64,000 nt of DNA. It comes from Haloarcula pelagica. GTDB lineage: Archaea > Halobacteriota > Halobacteria > Halobacteriales > Haloarculaceae. The notes beneath the pieces were generated by a model. That model saw only the letters and a list, made by a program, of their open reading frames with translations. It had not been told where the DNA came from and did not search any database. Positions 7,307 to 16,258 of this stretch are shown here, one piece after another. The stretch is from NCBI RefSeq assembly GCF_030127105.1, contig NZ_CP126161.1, positions 1,984,001 through 2,048,000 on the forward strand, given 5' to 3'. Numbering within the stretch: the stretch's first letter is position 1; each line of letters opens with the position of its first letter. The position numbers and the translations under genes are program-made.

Positions 7307-8710
7307 TCAGGCCTCTGGCTCCGACGCTTGCGGCAGCGACAGTGTCACCGTGTTCCCGCTGTCGTCGGCCGTGTGGTCGATGGTCCCGCCGGCCAGGTCG
7401 ACCGTCCAGTAGACGAGCCAGAGCCCACACCCCCGGCTGTGGTTGACCGCCGACATCTCGTGGTCGCCCAGCAGGACGTTCCGGTCGTACTCGGGGATCG
7501 GTGCCGCGCTGTCCTCGACGGTCACCTCGACCCGGTCGCCGACCGTTTCGACGGCGATCCGGACCCGCGGGGTCCCCCGATCGTTGTGGCGGATCGCGTT
7601 CTCGACGAGTTCGGCCACCGCACACTCCAGTTCGCCGGGGCCGTCGACGACCGCCGTCTCGGGGAGCACCGTCTCGATGTTCGTCGCCGGGTACTGGTTC
7701 CGCAGTCGCCCGACAGCGTCTCGGACCGCCTCGCTCATGTCGGTCGTCGCCGTTCGGGGTTGGCTGGTGAGCATCTCGACGATGTCGCGCTGTTTCTCCG
7801 CGGTCTCCAGCAGCCCCTCACCGGCCCGTCGGATCATCGTCGCGTGTGTCTCGATGTCGACGTTCGGGTCGGATTCGAGCGTCTCGGCGCTCCCGATGAC
7901 GACGTTCAACTGGTTGCGGATGTTGTGCCGCAGGAAGTTGTCGAGCACCGCGAGCTGTCGCTCCCGACGGCGACGGTGTGTCACGTCCCGGCTGAACCCC
8001 GCGATACGGACGACCTCGCCGTCCTCGACGATCGGTTCCCCCTGGATCCACACCCAGCGGTTGTAGCCGGTCGAGGGGTTCACCCGGATCTCTTTGTCGG
8101 TCGGGACCCCCTCCGAGAGCTGTTTCATCGACTCCTCGACGACGGGCCGGTCCGGCGGGTAGACACAGTCGAGGATGTTCTCTGGCCCCGCTTCCAGTTC
8201 CTCGACCGGGCGGCCGAACACAGCCTCGTAGGCCGGGTTACAGAACAGCACCTCCTCCCAATCTCCGTCGACCAGCCAGAGGACATCGTCGGTCGTATCG
8301 GCCAGTTCGCGCAGCCGTGCCTGGCTCTCCTGGCGCTCCCGTTCGGCCTCGATGCGGTCGGTGACGACCCGGGAACTGACGACGTAGCCCGCCAGTTCCG
8401 TGTCGGTCAGGTTCGACATCCGGCTTTCGAGCCAGGTCCAGGACCCGTCGCTGGCGCGGTAGCGGTACGTCGCCGTGTCCGCCTGGAACTCCTCGGTTCC
8501 GACGATCGTCTCGAAGGCGTCCTGTAACACCCCACGGTCGTCGGGATGGACGTACTCGAAGGCGTTCGTTCCGATCAGTGCGGCCGGTTCGTAGCCGATA
8601 ACGTGCTCTGCGGCCGCGTTGACGTAGGTGTAGGTCCCCGACTCGTCCAGTACGGCGATCTTGTCTTGCGTGTACTCCAGCAAGAGGGTCGAGGGACCCG
8701 AATCGTTCAT
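7307..8710 (-). CDS. Soluble PAS-PAS sensor histidine kinase
   Basis: 467 aa, no TM segments. PAS 1 at about residues 5-120 (YTYVNAAAEHVIGYEPAALIG), PAS 2 at about 135-250 with a C-terminal PAC-like segment (RIAGFSRDVTHRRRRERQL), the H-box FLRHNIRNQLNVVIGSAETL at about residue 260, and a C-terminal HATPase domain with N-box LVENAIRHNDRGTPRVRI and a GCGLWLVYWTVDLAGG motif. This is the common haloarchaeal cytosolic kinase design; the signal and partner are unknown. No receiver gene is adjacent. ATG at 8710 was chosen; an in-frame start 10 codons upstream is possible. Divergent from the VOC gene. Confidence 0.92.
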   Translation of the reverse strand: MNDSGPSTLLLEYTQDKIAVLDESGTYTYVNAAAEHVIGYEPAALIGTNAFEYVHPDDRGVLQDAFETIVGTEEFQADTATYRYRASDGSWTWLESRMSNLTDTELAGYVVSSRVVTDRIEAERERQESQARLRELADTTDDVLWLVDGDWEEVLFCNPAYEAVFGRPVEELEAGPENILDCVYPPDRPVVEESMKQLSEGVPTDKEIRVNPSTGYNRWVWIQGEPIVEDGEVVRIAGFSRDVTHRRRRERQLAVLDNFLRHNIRNQLNVVIGSAETLESDPNVDIETHATMIRRAGEGLLETAEKQRDIVEMLTSQPRTATTDMSEAVRDAVGRLRNQYPATNIETVLPETAVVDGPGELECAVAELVENAIRHNDRGTPRVRIAVETVGDRVEVTVEDSAAPIPEYDRNVLLGDHEMSAVNHSRGCGLWLVYWTVDLAGGTIDHTADDSGNTVTLSLPQASEPEA

Positions 8711-8801
8711 CCGGCCCAAATGTTTCGTCCGTGGCCCCAAAGAACCGGCGACCGTTTCCGCACCGGTACAGTCATCCCTGGTGCTCTCGAATCCGGCGAG
8801 T

Positions 8802-9176
8802 ATGGACCTTGCACACGTCGCACTCTGTGTTTCGGACCTCGATCGCGCGATGGCCTTCTACGAGGAGATGGGCTTTTCCGAGACCAACCGATTCACGCTG
8901 AACGGCGTCGAGAACGTCTACCTGGGGCGATCCGGCGAGGACGGTGACATCCAGCTCCGGTACGATCCGGACCGAACCACACCGATCGCACCCAGCCGTG
9001 CGGATACCGACCACGTCGCTTTCACCGTCGCGGATGTCGACGCGGCGTTCGAGACGGCCGTCGAGGCCGGCGGCGCGGCGGTTCTGGAGCCGACGACGAT
9101 CCCTGAGGCCGACGCGTATGCGGCCTTCGTCGAGGACCCCGAGGGGTACACGCTCGAACTGTTCCAGTGGGAGTGA
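8802..9176 (+). CDS. VOC (glyoxalase/bleomycin resistance fold) family protein
   Basis: 124 aa, one vicinal-oxygen-chelate domain built of two beta-alpha-beta-beta-beta repeats. The N-terminal half starts MDLAHVALCVSDLDRAMAFYEEMGF with metal ligand His5; the C-terminal half has DHVAFTVADVDAAFE and ends DPEGYTLELFQ, where the Glu is usually a ligand. Size and motifs resemble lactoylglutathione lyase-type enzymes, but haloarchaea use gamma-glutamylcysteine rather than glutathione, so the substrate is not assigned. Confidence 0.88.
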   Translation: MDLAHVALCVSDLDRAMAFYEEMGFSETNRFTLNGVENVYLGRSGEDGDIQLRYDPDRTTPIAPSRADTDHVAFTVADVDAAFETAVEAGGAAVLEPTTIPEADAYAAFVEDPEGYTLELFQWE

Positions 9177-9212
9177 CCGAGGAGCTACGTCGCTGGCCCG
9201 CGTAGTCCGGCC

Positions 9213-9467
9213 GTGATCGAACCCGGGCAGCTGTACCTGCTCGCCGTGACGGTGTTGCTGCTGGCGGCGCTGGCGGCTGCGGTCCCCGTCCTCGTCGGGA
9301 TCGTCCGCGAGGGCCGTCAGCGACGGCGACGGGGGCAACCTCGTCCGCCCGACCCGCAGTCCGACGACAGCGACGACTCGCCGGCCGACAGCCACCCGTG
9401 TCCCCACTGCGGAACGAGCAACGAGCCCGGGTTCACCTACTGTCGGCACTGTCTGGAACCGCTGTAG
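9213..9467 (+). CDS. Membrane-anchored zinc-ribbon protein
   Basis: 84 aa from a GTG start. One N-terminal TM helix (about residues 6-28), a basic then Asp/Ser-rich linker, and a C-terminal zinc ribbon CPHCGTSNEPGFTYCRHC (two CxxC pairs). Such short membrane zinc ribbons (DUF7577-like) are frequent in Halobacteria with unknown function. It follows the VOC gene by 36 nt and may share its transcript. Confidence 0.75.
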   Translation: MIEPGQLYLLAVTVLLLAALAAAVPVLVGIVREGRQRRRRGQPRPPDPQSDDSDDSPADSHPCPHCGTSNEPGFTYCRHCLEPL

Positions 9468-9500
9468 GCTCCGCTCGGGAACCGATCGACGACAGAACTA

Positions 9501-9583
9501 CGCCAGAGCTGGGATTTGAACCCAGAATCCCAAAGGGAACACGCTTTCCAGGCGTGCGCCTTACCAGGTTCGGCCACTCTGGC
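9501..9583 (-). tRNA. tRNA-Ser (GGA anticodon)
   Basis: 83 nt, acceptor arms GCCAGAG/CTCTGGC, discriminator G, no encoded CCA. The anticodon stem CACGC/GCGTG encloses loop CTGGAAA, giving anticodon GGA (9547-9549). A long type II variable arm (TTCCCTTTGGGATT) confirms serine. The T-arm carries GGTTCAAATCC. Confidence 0.95.
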
Positions 9584-9611
9584 TCGCAATCGTGAGTCTG
9601 ACGGCCGTCGG

Positions 9612-9815
9612 TTAATGGCTTTCGTTTCCGGGTAGTCGCCCCCGGGCAACGGTGGTGAGGACGGTGGCCCCGACGCCGACGGCCAGCGCCACCCCCACCT
9701 TCACCGTGGCGGCGATCGGTCGCGCTGCGAACAGTTCGTACCCCTGGACGAGCACGAGAAAGGACAGCGCGCCGACGACGCCCCACAGGAGGCTCGATTT
9801 CGTCGCGGCGTCCAT
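9612..9815 (-). CDS. Small two-TM membrane protein
   Basis: 67 aa with two hydrophobic helices (about residues 8-28 and 36-56) and a basic C-terminal tail. Its ATG overlaps the ridA stop (TGATG), so it is translationally coupled to ridA; a GTG one codon upstream is an alternative start. No family recognised. It is the last gene of an apparent ilvA-ridA-membrane protein unit, with tRNA-Ser immediately beyond. Confidence 0.65.
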   Translation of the reverse strand: MDAATKSSLLWGVVGALSFLVLVQGYELFAARPIAATVKVGVALAVGVGATVLTTVARGRLPGNESH

Positions 9816-10192
9816 CACTTCGCGGCGACGGCCTCGATCTCGACGGCGACGCCTTTCGGGAGGTCCGCGACGGCGACGGCCGATCGCGCCGGTGGTTCGT
9901 CGTCGAAGAACGATTCGTAGGTGTCGTTCATCGCGTCGAAGTCCTCGATGTCGTCCAGAAACACCGTCACCTTCAGCACGTCGTCCATCGTCGTGCCGGC
10001 CTCCTCCAGGATCGCCCGGAGGTTCGTCAGGGCCTGCTCGGTCTGGACATCGACGGCGGCGCCGTCGAGCAGGTCGCCGTCGGGTGTCAGCGGGATCTGG
10101 CCCGCGGTGAACACCAGATCGTCGGTGGTCGTCGCCTGACTGTACGCGCCGACGGCGGCGGGCGCCTCGTCGGTGTGGACCGTCTCTTTCAT
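9815..10192 (-). CDS. ridA: RidA family enamine/imine deaminase
   Basis: 125 aa, YjgF/YER057c/UK114 fold. Hallmarks are the N-terminal VGAYSQATTTDDLVFTAGQIP, the central QTEQALTNLRAILEEAG, and the active-site Arg and Glu near the end (PPARSAVAVADLPKGVAVEIEAVA). RidA hydrolyses reactive enamine/imine intermediates released by PLP dehydratases. It lies 39 nt downstream of the threonine deaminase gene, the enzyme whose by-products it clears, which supports the assignment. Confidence 0.95.
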   Translation of the reverse strand: MKETVHTDEAPAAVGAYSQATTTDDLVFTAGQIPLTPDGDLLDGAAVDVQTEQALTNLRAILEEAGTTMDDVLKVTVFLDDIEDFDAMNDTYESFFDDEPPARSAVAVADLPKGVAVEIEAVAAK

Positions 10193-10231
10193 ACCCGAAG
10201 CGGCGGCCGCCAGCGGCTTAAAAGCCCTCGC

Positions 10232-11443
10232 TCAGACGAGTACCTCGACCTGATACCCCTCCTCGCGCAGCGCCGAAAGCAGTGCCTCGACGTGGTCGGG
10301 GCCTCTCGTCTCCAGGTCCAGTTCCACCTCGGCGTCGTCCATCGCCACGTCGCGGCTGGTCCGGTCGTGCTCGATCCCGTAGATGTTGACCTGCTCGGCC
10401 GACAGCACCGAGACGAGTCGTTCGAGTGAGCCGGGGTGGTCGGTCAGGACCGTCCTGATCTTGACGTACCGCCCCGTCTCGACCAGGCCGCGCATGATGA
10501 CGTTCGTCAGCGTGTTCAGGTCGATGTTGCCCCCACACAGCGCGGGGACGATCGTCTCGCCGTCGTCGTAGTCGAACCGGTCTTCGAGCACCGCTGCCAG
10601 CGCGACCGCGCCGGCCCCCTCGACCATGATCTTCGCCCGCTCTAACAGCGTCGTCAGCGCGACGGCGATCTCGGAGTCGTCGACGGTCACTACCTCGTCG
10701 ACCCGGTCCTGGATGATCTCGAAGGTCCGCTCGCCGACCGTCCGGGTGGCGATCCCGTCGGCGATCGTCCGGACCTCGTCGCGGACGACCCGCTCGCCCT
10801 TCGCCAGTGACTCGGCGACGCTGGATGCGCCCTCGGCCTGGACGCCGACGACGCGGATGTCCGGGTTCTTCCCCTTCAGCGCGGTGGCGATGCCGCTGAC
10901 GAGTCCGCCACCGCCGATGGGGACGACGACCGTGTCGACGCCGGGGAGGTCCTCGTAGATCTCCAGGCCGATCGTCCCCTGGCCGGCCATCACCATCTCG
11001 TCGTCGAACGCGTGGATGTAGGTCCGGCCCTCCTCGCGTTCGATCCCGTGGGCGCGCTCGGCGGCCTCGTCGTAGTCCTGTCCCGAGAGGACGACCTCGC
11101 CGCCGTAGTTCCGGGTGGCTTCGACCTTCGAGATGGGGGCGTGTTCGGGCATGACGATCTTCGAGTCGACACCGGCCCGCGTCGCCGCCAGCGCGACCCC
11201 CTGTGCGTGGTTGCCCGCGCTCGCGGTGACGACGCCGGCGTCACGCTCTGCCTGTGAGAGCGTCGCGATCCGGTTTGTCGCCCCCCGGATCTTGAACGCG
11301 CCGGTGCGCTGGAACAGTTCGAGTTTGAGGTACACGTCGGCCCCGGTCATCGACGAGAACGTGTGTGAGTAGTCGAGCGGCGTGTGCCGGGAAGTCTCGG
11401 CGACCCGGTCGCGCGCCGCCAGCACGTCGTCCAGGGAGAGCAT
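10232..11443 (-). CDS. ilvA: Threonine ammonia-lyase with C-terminal ACT domain
   Basis: 403 aa PLP fold-type II enzyme converting L-threonine to 2-oxobutyrate, the entry to isoleucine synthesis. The PLP lysine lies in TGAFKIRGATNRI (about residue 52), the glycine-rich phosphate loop is VPIGGGGLVSGIA (about 180), and the C-terminal ACT domain (about 325-403, VLTDHPGSLERLVSVLSAEQVNIYGIEHDR) suggests allosteric control. Start MLSLDDVLAARDRV was chosen; upstream in-frame residues have no family support. ridA follows on the same strand. Confidence 0.94.
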   Translation of the reverse strand: MLSLDDVLAARDRVAETSRHTPLDYSHTFSSMTGADVYLKLELFQRTGAFKIRGATNRIATLSQAERDAGVVTASAGNHAQGVALAATRAGVDSKIVMPEHAPISKVEATRNYGGEVVLSGQDYDEAAERAHGIEREEGRTYIHAFDDEMVMAGQGTIGLEIYEDLPGVDTVVVPIGGGGLVSGIATALKGKNPDIRVVGVQAEGASSVAESLAKGERVVRDEVRTIADGIATRTVGERTFEIIQDRVDEVVTVDDSEIAVALTTLLERAKIMVEGAGAVALAAVLEDRFDYDDGETIVPALCGGNIDLNTLTNVIMRGLVETGRYVKIRTVLTDHPGSLERLVSVLSAEQVNIYGIEHDRTSRDVAMDDAEVELDLETRGPDHVEALLSALREEGYQVEVLV

Positions 11444-11530
11444 GGCACGGCCTACTCGCTGTGGGATGTTAGGCCTGCGGGAAAACGTAAGGGGGAGCGT
11501 GTGACTGCATCCGGAGTATGCACACCCGGT

Positions 11531-11568
11531 GATATAAAACCAGTCGAACCGCGGCGAAAGTGAAAGTG
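11531..11568 (-). promoter_or_regulatory. Candidate ilvA promoter with CACTTTCACTTTC upstream element
   Basis: On the minus strand a 13-nt CACTTTCACTTTC (11556-11568) precedes a TATA-like GTTTTATATC (11531-11540) by about 15 nt. A second exact 13-mer precedes the TATA box of the DUF5790 gene at 44035. This would give ilvA a leader of roughly 60 nt. The rest of the 239-nt divergent region also serves the channel gene starting at 11683, for which I see no clear TATA box. Confidence 0.4.
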
Positions 11569-11682
11569 CGGGACGAAGCCGCGGTGGGAGCGCTGTCTGC
11601 CCGGCGTCGGCCCCGCGTCTGACTGTCAACCTGTCACAGATGATAACTGTCTGTCCTGTCGGCCGTCGGTACCAACACTGGT

Positions 11683-13344
11683 ATGGCTCCGTCCAGTAAC
11701 AGTGGGTGGATGGACACCTGGCAACGCCGGACGCTGTTGTACGTCGTGGGACTGGTCGGTGTCATAGTGGCCTACACCTTCGCCTACGATTACGGCATGA
11801 CGGTCTTCGAGAACCGGCCTCGCGAGTTCCTGCACTCGCTGCAGGTCGTCGTCGAGACGTTCACGACGACCGGCTACGGCTCCGACGCGCCGTGGGACAC
11901 CGACGTGATGCGCGTGTTCGTCATCCTGATGGATGTCACCGGCGTCGTCCTCATCTTCCTCGCGTTGCCCGTCCTCCTCTTCCCGCTGTTCGAGGAGGCG
12001 ATGGAGACGACCGCCCCGACCACCGTCGAGGACGACCTCAGCGGCCACATCGTCATCTGTACGTTCACCCCCCGCGGCGAGACGCTCGTCACGGAACTGG
12101 AGTCCTGGGACGTGGACTACGTCGTCGTCGAACCCGACCGCGAGACCGCCAACGACCTCTACGACGAGGGGTACAACGTCATCCACGCCGACCCCCAGTC
12201 CGTCGAGGGACTGGAACACGCGCGGCTCTCCTCGGCCCGCGCGCTCGTGGCCGACGACTCCGACCAGGTCAACACCAGTATCGTCCTCACCGCCCGCGAA
12301 GTCGACGAGGACGTTCGGACCATCAGCGTCGTCGAGGAACCCGACCGCGAGCGCTACCACGAACTCGCCGGCGCCGACGTGGTCCTCTCGCCGCGTGGCA
12401 TCCTCGGGCGGAGCCTCGCCGGGAAGGTCACCACCGGCGTCTCGGCGACGCTGGGGGACTCGATCGAACTCGGCGAGGACTTCGACATCGCCGAACTGCC
12501 GATCCACCGCGGGAGCGACCTCGTCGGGACGACGCTGGCCGACAGCGGCATCCGCGAGGGGACCGGCGTCAACGTCATCGGCGCGTGGTTCCGCGGCCAG
12601 TTCCAGAGCCCGCCCTCGCCCGACGCCGAACTCGACGGCAGCACCGTCCTGCTGGTCTCGGGCACCGAGTCCCAACTGGAGCAACTCAAGACCATGACGC
12701 TCTCGAACGTCCGCCAGTACCGCACCGGCGAGACGGTCGTCGTCGGCTACGGCGAGGTGGGCCAGACGATCTGTGGGGAACTCACGGCCGCCGGCGTCCC
12801 GTACACGATCCTCGACCGCCAGGAGAAGGCCAACGTCGACGTGGTCGGCGACGCCACCGAACCCGAGGACCTCCGGCGGGTCGGCGTCGACGAGGCCCGG
12901 ACGGTCATCCTCGCGCTCTCGAAGGACACCGACACCGAGTTCGCGACGCTCGTGGTCCGGGATCTGAACCCCGACGTGGAGATCATCGCCCGCGCCGAGG
13001 GCACCGAAAACGTCCAGAAGATCTATCGCGCCGGCGCGGACTACGTCCTCTCGCTGGCGACGGTCAGCGGCCGGATGCTCGCTTCGACGATCCTCCGGGA
13101 GGAAGACGTGATCTCGATGGACCAGCAGGTCGAGGTCGTTCGGACCACCGCCGACGGCCTCGCGGGGACGACACTGGGCGAGGCCGACATCCGCTCGCGG
13201 ACCGGCTGTACCGTCATCGCGGTCGAGCGCAACGGCGACGTGCTCACCGAACTGGGGCCGGACGTGGACATCCGCCGGGGCGACGAACTCGTCGTCGCCG
13301 GCACGGACGAGGGTGTGACGCGGTTCCGGGAGCTGTTCGGGTAA
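11683..13344 (+). CDS. Two-TM potassium channel with two RCK (TrkA-N/C) modules
   Basis: 553 aa. TM1 at about residues 15-40, a pore loop with K+ selectivity sequence TTTGYGSDAPW (about 60-70), and TM2 at about 73-100, as in MthK-type channels. The cytoplasmic part has a TrkA-N domain (SGHIVICTFTPRGETL, from about 118), a TrkA-C domain (about 255-335), then a second TrkA-N (ETVVVGYGEVGQTI, about 352) and TrkA-C (about 470-550). The first Rossmann loop lacks the usual GxGxxG glycines, the second keeps them, so nucleotide binding is likelier in the second module. It is followed immediately by dispersed element copy A. Confidence 0.93.
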   Translation: MAPSSNSGWMDTWQRRTLLYVVGLVGVIVAYTFAYDYGMTVFENRPREFLHSLQVVVETFTTTGYGSDAPWDTDVMRVFVILMDVTGVVLIFLALPVLLFPLFEEAMETTAPTTVEDDLSGHIVICTFTPRGETLVTELESWDVDYVVVEPDRETANDLYDEGYNVIHADPQSVEGLEHARLSSARALVADDSDQVNTSIVLTAREVDEDVRTISVVEEPDRERYHELAGADVVLSPRGILGRSLAGKVTTGVSATLGDSIELGEDFDIAELPIHRGSDLVGTTLADSGIREGTGVNVIGAWFRGQFQSPPSPDAELDGSTVLLVSGTESQLEQLKTMTLSNVRQYRTGETVVVGYGEVGQTICGELTAAGVPYTILDRQEKANVDVVGDATEPEDLRRVGVDEARTVILALSKDTDTEFATLVVRDLNPDVEIIARAEGTENVQKIYRAGADYVLSLATVSGRMLASTILREEDVISMDQQVEVVRTTADGLAGTTLGEADIRSRTGCTVIAVERNGDVLTELGPDVDIRRGDELVVAGTDEGVTRFRELFG

Positions 13345-13555
13345 CCACTTTTTGCTGCGGGGTGTCCTCGCTCGCTCTGCTCGCTGCGGGCACCCCCGCT
13401 TGCAAAAACGCGGGGAAAAACTGCTCGGCCTCGTTGCACTCGGCCGAGTGAACCGGCGGCTCCGCCGCCGGATGCTCTCGGGTCGCCCTGCCTTTCCCCG
13501 TCTTCGCTCCGGCGCGACTGCCGTCGCGCCACTCGATCACGGCCACAGCACCACC
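13345..13555 (+). repeat. Dispersed multi-hairpin element, copy A
   Basis: It starts directly after the stop codon of the channel gene. Order: CACTTTTTGC; hairpin 1 (GGGGTG...CACCCC); spacer TGCAAAAACGCGGGGAAAAA; hairpin 2 (CTCGGCC/GGCCGAG, loop TCGTTGCACTC); GTGAACC; hairpin 3 (CCGGCGG/CCGCCGG); CCTGCCTTTCCCCGTCTTCG; hairpin 4 (GGCGCGAC/GTCGCGCC, loop TGCC); ACTCGATCACGGCCAC. The same order recurs at 18009 and 22779 with different stem bases. The 90 nt from here to the citrate synthase stop show nothing further. Confidence 0.85.
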
Positions 13556-13644
13556 GAGGGACTCTCTCGGATGTGTCCTCGTTCCCCTCCGGAATACCGA
13601 TGCAGAGACTATCGACCGCGTGAAAAACAGCGAACCGAAGCCGC

Positions 13645-14790
13645 CTATCGTTCCTCGATCGGGACGAACTCAGTGTCCTCAGGCTTGGGACCGGTGTAGC
13701 GAGCGCGCGGCCGGATCAGGCGGTTGTCCTCGATGTACTCCAAGACGTGAGCCGCCCAGCCGCCGACGCGGGACATCGCGAAGATGGGTGTGTAGATGTC
13801 GATGGGGATACCCATCTGGTAGTACGTCGACGCCGAGTAGAAGTCGACGTTCGGGGCCAGTCCCTTCTCCTCCATGAGGTAGTCCTCGATGGTCGTCGAC
13901 ATCTCGTACCACTTGAGCGAGCCGGCGGCCTCGCCCAGTTCCTTCGAGCGCTCGCCCAGAATCTTCGCGCGGGGGTCCTTGACGTTGTAGACGCGGTGGC
14001 CGAACCCGGAGACGCGACGGCCCTCGTCCAGGGCCTTCGTGACCCAGTCCAGCGGGTTCTGCTCGGCGTCGTCGACCTCTTTGAGCATCTCCATGACATC
14101 CTGGTTGGCGCCGCCGTGCAGCGGGCCCTTCAGGGTGCCGATCGCGGAGGTGACGGCGCTGTGGATGTCCGACAGCGTCGAGGCGGTGACCATCGCGGAG
14201 AACGTCGAAGCGTTGATCCCGTGGTCGGCGTGGAGGACGAGCGCCTGGTCGAAGACATCCGCGGCCACGTCGTCGGGTTCCTCGCCGTTGAGCATGTACA
14301 GGAAGTTCGCGGCGTGGTCTAGGTCCTCGCGGGGCTCGACCGGCGTTTCACCGTTCCGGATGCGGGTAAACGCCGCGACGATGGTGGGCATCTTCGCGGT
14401 GATCCGGCGGCCTTTCGCGAGGTTGACCTCCTCGTCGGTGGGCTCTGCGTCCTCGGGCGCAGGGTCGTACCCGGACAGCATCGACACCGCGGTCCGTAGC
14501 GCGGCCATCGGGTTCTCGTCGGCCTCGGCCAGCCGGCGAACGGTTTCGAGCACGTCGTCGTCGACCTCCCGCTCCGCCGCCATCGCGTCCTCGAAGGTCG
14601 CGAGCTCCTCGGCGTTCGGGAGGTGGCCGTGCCAGAGCAGGTACAGCACCTCTTCGTAGCTGGCGCCGTTCGCGAGGTCCTCGATGGTGTAGCCGCGGTA
14701 GACCAGCCTGCCAGCGTCGCCGTCGATCATGCTGAGGCTGGACTCGGAAACGAGGACACCTTCGAGCCCCTTCTTGAGGTCGTCGGACAT
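13645..14790 (-). CDS. gltA: Citrate synthase
   Basis: 381 aa, archaeal short-type citrate synthase condensing oxaloacetate and acetyl-CoA. Start MSDDLKKGLEGVLVSESSLS is typical of haloarchaeal enzymes. Catalytic residues are visible: His in LHADHGINAS (about residue 190), His in GFGHRVYN (about 263) and Asp in APNVDFYSASTYY (about 315). The C-terminus RARYTGPKPEDTEFVPI is standard. Monocistronic; no other TCA-cycle gene in the window. Confidence 0.97.
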   Translation of the reverse strand: MSDDLKKGLEGVLVSESSLSMIDGDAGRLVYRGYTIEDLANGASYEEVLYLLWHGHLPNAEELATFEDAMAAEREVDDDVLETVRRLAEADENPMAALRTAVSMLSGYDPAPEDAEPTDEEVNLAKGRRITAKMPTIVAAFTRIRNGETPVEPREDLDHAANFLYMLNGEEPDDVAADVFDQALVLHADHGINASTFSAMVTASTLSDIHSAVTSAIGTLKGPLHGGANQDVMEMLKEVDDAEQNPLDWVTKALDEGRRVSGFGHRVYNVKDPRAKILGERSKELGEAAGSLKWYEMSTTIEDYLMEEKGLAPNVDFYSASTYYQMGIPIDIYTPIFAMSRVGGWAAHVLEYIEDNRLIRPRARYTGPKPEDTEFVPIEER

Positions 14791-15037
14791 ACGCTGTGGG
14801 TTCCCGACCTGCCGGGAAAAACATTTTCTTTCCGGCCGCCGATGTAATATTGCCGAAACGTTTTCGATGGCGAAATGCCCAGCAACGACGGCTATAAATT
14901 GAACACTGCAACTCTTCGGCCCGGTAACTGTCCGACCATCCACAGTGACGGGCGCACCGCCTCACTGTGTGTGGGCGATGACTCACCCGCTGTGGCCGTG
15001 GTCAACGCTTTTGCCCGGTGGCGTCGAACCGCCGGGC

Positions 15038-16258
15038 ATGGACCCGACAGTGTCGGTCGAGTACGAACCGGTCAGCGTCAAGTCGGTGCTGGCCGAGATG
15101 AAAGACACCGCGGAGTTGCTCATCGACCTCTCGTACTCGGCGGTCCTGTTGGGTAGCGACGATGTCGCCGCGGAGGTGCTGGAACTCGAAGAGAAGATGG
15201 ACGTACTCCAGTTGCGGGCGCGGATGAGCCTGCTGATGGCCTGTCGCTCGACGGAGGACGCCGAGGCGCTGGCGCCGGTCCTGGGGATGGTCGGCGCCGC
15301 CGAGAAGATCAGCGACGCCGCCGGCGACATCGCGAAGGTAGTTCTCGAAGACATCGGCCTGCCCGAGACGATGCGGGCCGCGCTGCCCGAGGCCCTCGAG
15401 ACGCTCGTGCGGGCGACGGTGGCGCCGGACTCCCCGCTGGCCGGACGGACGCTGGGCGCGCTGAACCTGGAGACAGAGACCGGCGTCCGCGCACTGGCGA
15501 TCCGCCGCCAGGGTGACTGGCTGCTCAACCCCGACCGGGAGACGGCGCTGCAAGCCGGCGATGTCGTGTTGTTCCGGGGGCCGGAGTCCGGTATCAGCGA
15601 GGTGTATCGGGACGCCACCGGCGAGCGCTACGAACCGCCGGACCCGCCCGAGGGGGCCGCACAGGACCTCGACCGGGCGGTCACGTCGATCGTCCTGATG
15701 AAAGACATGGCGGAACTGGCGGTCGATCTGGCTTACGGCGCAGTGCTGTTCGACAGCGAGGCCGTCGCCGAGGAGGTCGTCGAACTCGAAGCCGAGGTCG
15801 ACGCGCTCCAGTCCCGGTTCGAGGCCTGGGTGCTCCGGGCGGCCGGCGAGAGCGACGACCCCGTCTCCTTGCGCGGCCTGGTCCACCTGGCCCGCTCGAC
15901 GGAGGTCATCTCCGACGCCGCCCTGGAGATGAGCGAGGGCGTCCTCCGCGGGCTCTCGACGCACCCGGTCGTCGCCGAGGCCGTCCAGGAGTCCGACGAG
16001 ATCCTCACACAGGCGACGATCACCGAATCGAGCGACTTCGCGGGCGCCACGATCGGCGAACAGGAGATCAAGACGGCCACCGGCATGCGGATCATCGCGA
16101 TCCGTCGGCCGGGGAGTCAGAGCGACCGCACCGGCCGCGAGGGTGGCGACTGGGTCGTCTCGCCGGGCCCGGAGACGCCGCTGCAGGCCGGCGATGTCGT
16201 CATCGCGAAAGGGACCCGTTCGGGCGCCGAGCGGTTCGTCGCGCTGGCCGGCGGCTAA
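15038..16258 (+). CDS. Duplicated PhoU-like/TrkA-C regulatory protein
   Basis: 406 aa made of two similar halves (about 1-195 and 205-406). Each has a PhoU-like helical bundle (VLAEMKDTAELLIDLSYSAVLL... and VLMKDMAELAVDLAYGAVLF...) followed by a TrkA-C ligand-binding domain (LAGRTLGALNLETETGVRALAIRR; FAGATIGEQEIKTATGMRIIAIRR) ending in LQAGDVV. There are no TM segments. The architecture implies a soluble regulator of potassium or other cation transport. Start MDPTVSVEYEPVSVKSVLAEM was chosen as the first with family-like sequence. It overlaps the convergent gene by 4 nt at the stop. Confidence 0.85.
   Translation: MDPTVSVEYEPVSVKSVLAEMKDTAELLIDLSYSAVLLGSDDVAAEVLELEEKMDVLQLRARMSLLMACRSTEDAEALAPVLGMVGAAEKISDAAGDIAKVVLEDIGLPETMRAALPEALETLVRATVAPDSPLAGRTLGALNLETETGVRALAIRRQGDWLLNPDRETALQAGDVVLFRGPESGISEVYRDATGERYEPPDPPEGAAQDLDRAVTSIVLMKDMAELAVDLAYGAVLFDSEAVAEEVVELEAEVDALQSRFEAWVLRAAGESDDPVSLRGLVHLARSTEVISDAALEMSEGVLRGLSTHPVVAEAVQESDEILTQATITESSDFAGATIGEQEIKTATGMRIIAIRRPGSQSDRTGREGGDWVVSPGPETPLQAGDVVIAKGTRSGAERFVALAGG

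Noticed and set aside
8711-8801. Earlier starts for the histidine kinase and VOC genes
   Set aside because: In-frame extensions carry no conserved sequence and would overlap the divergent promoter region.
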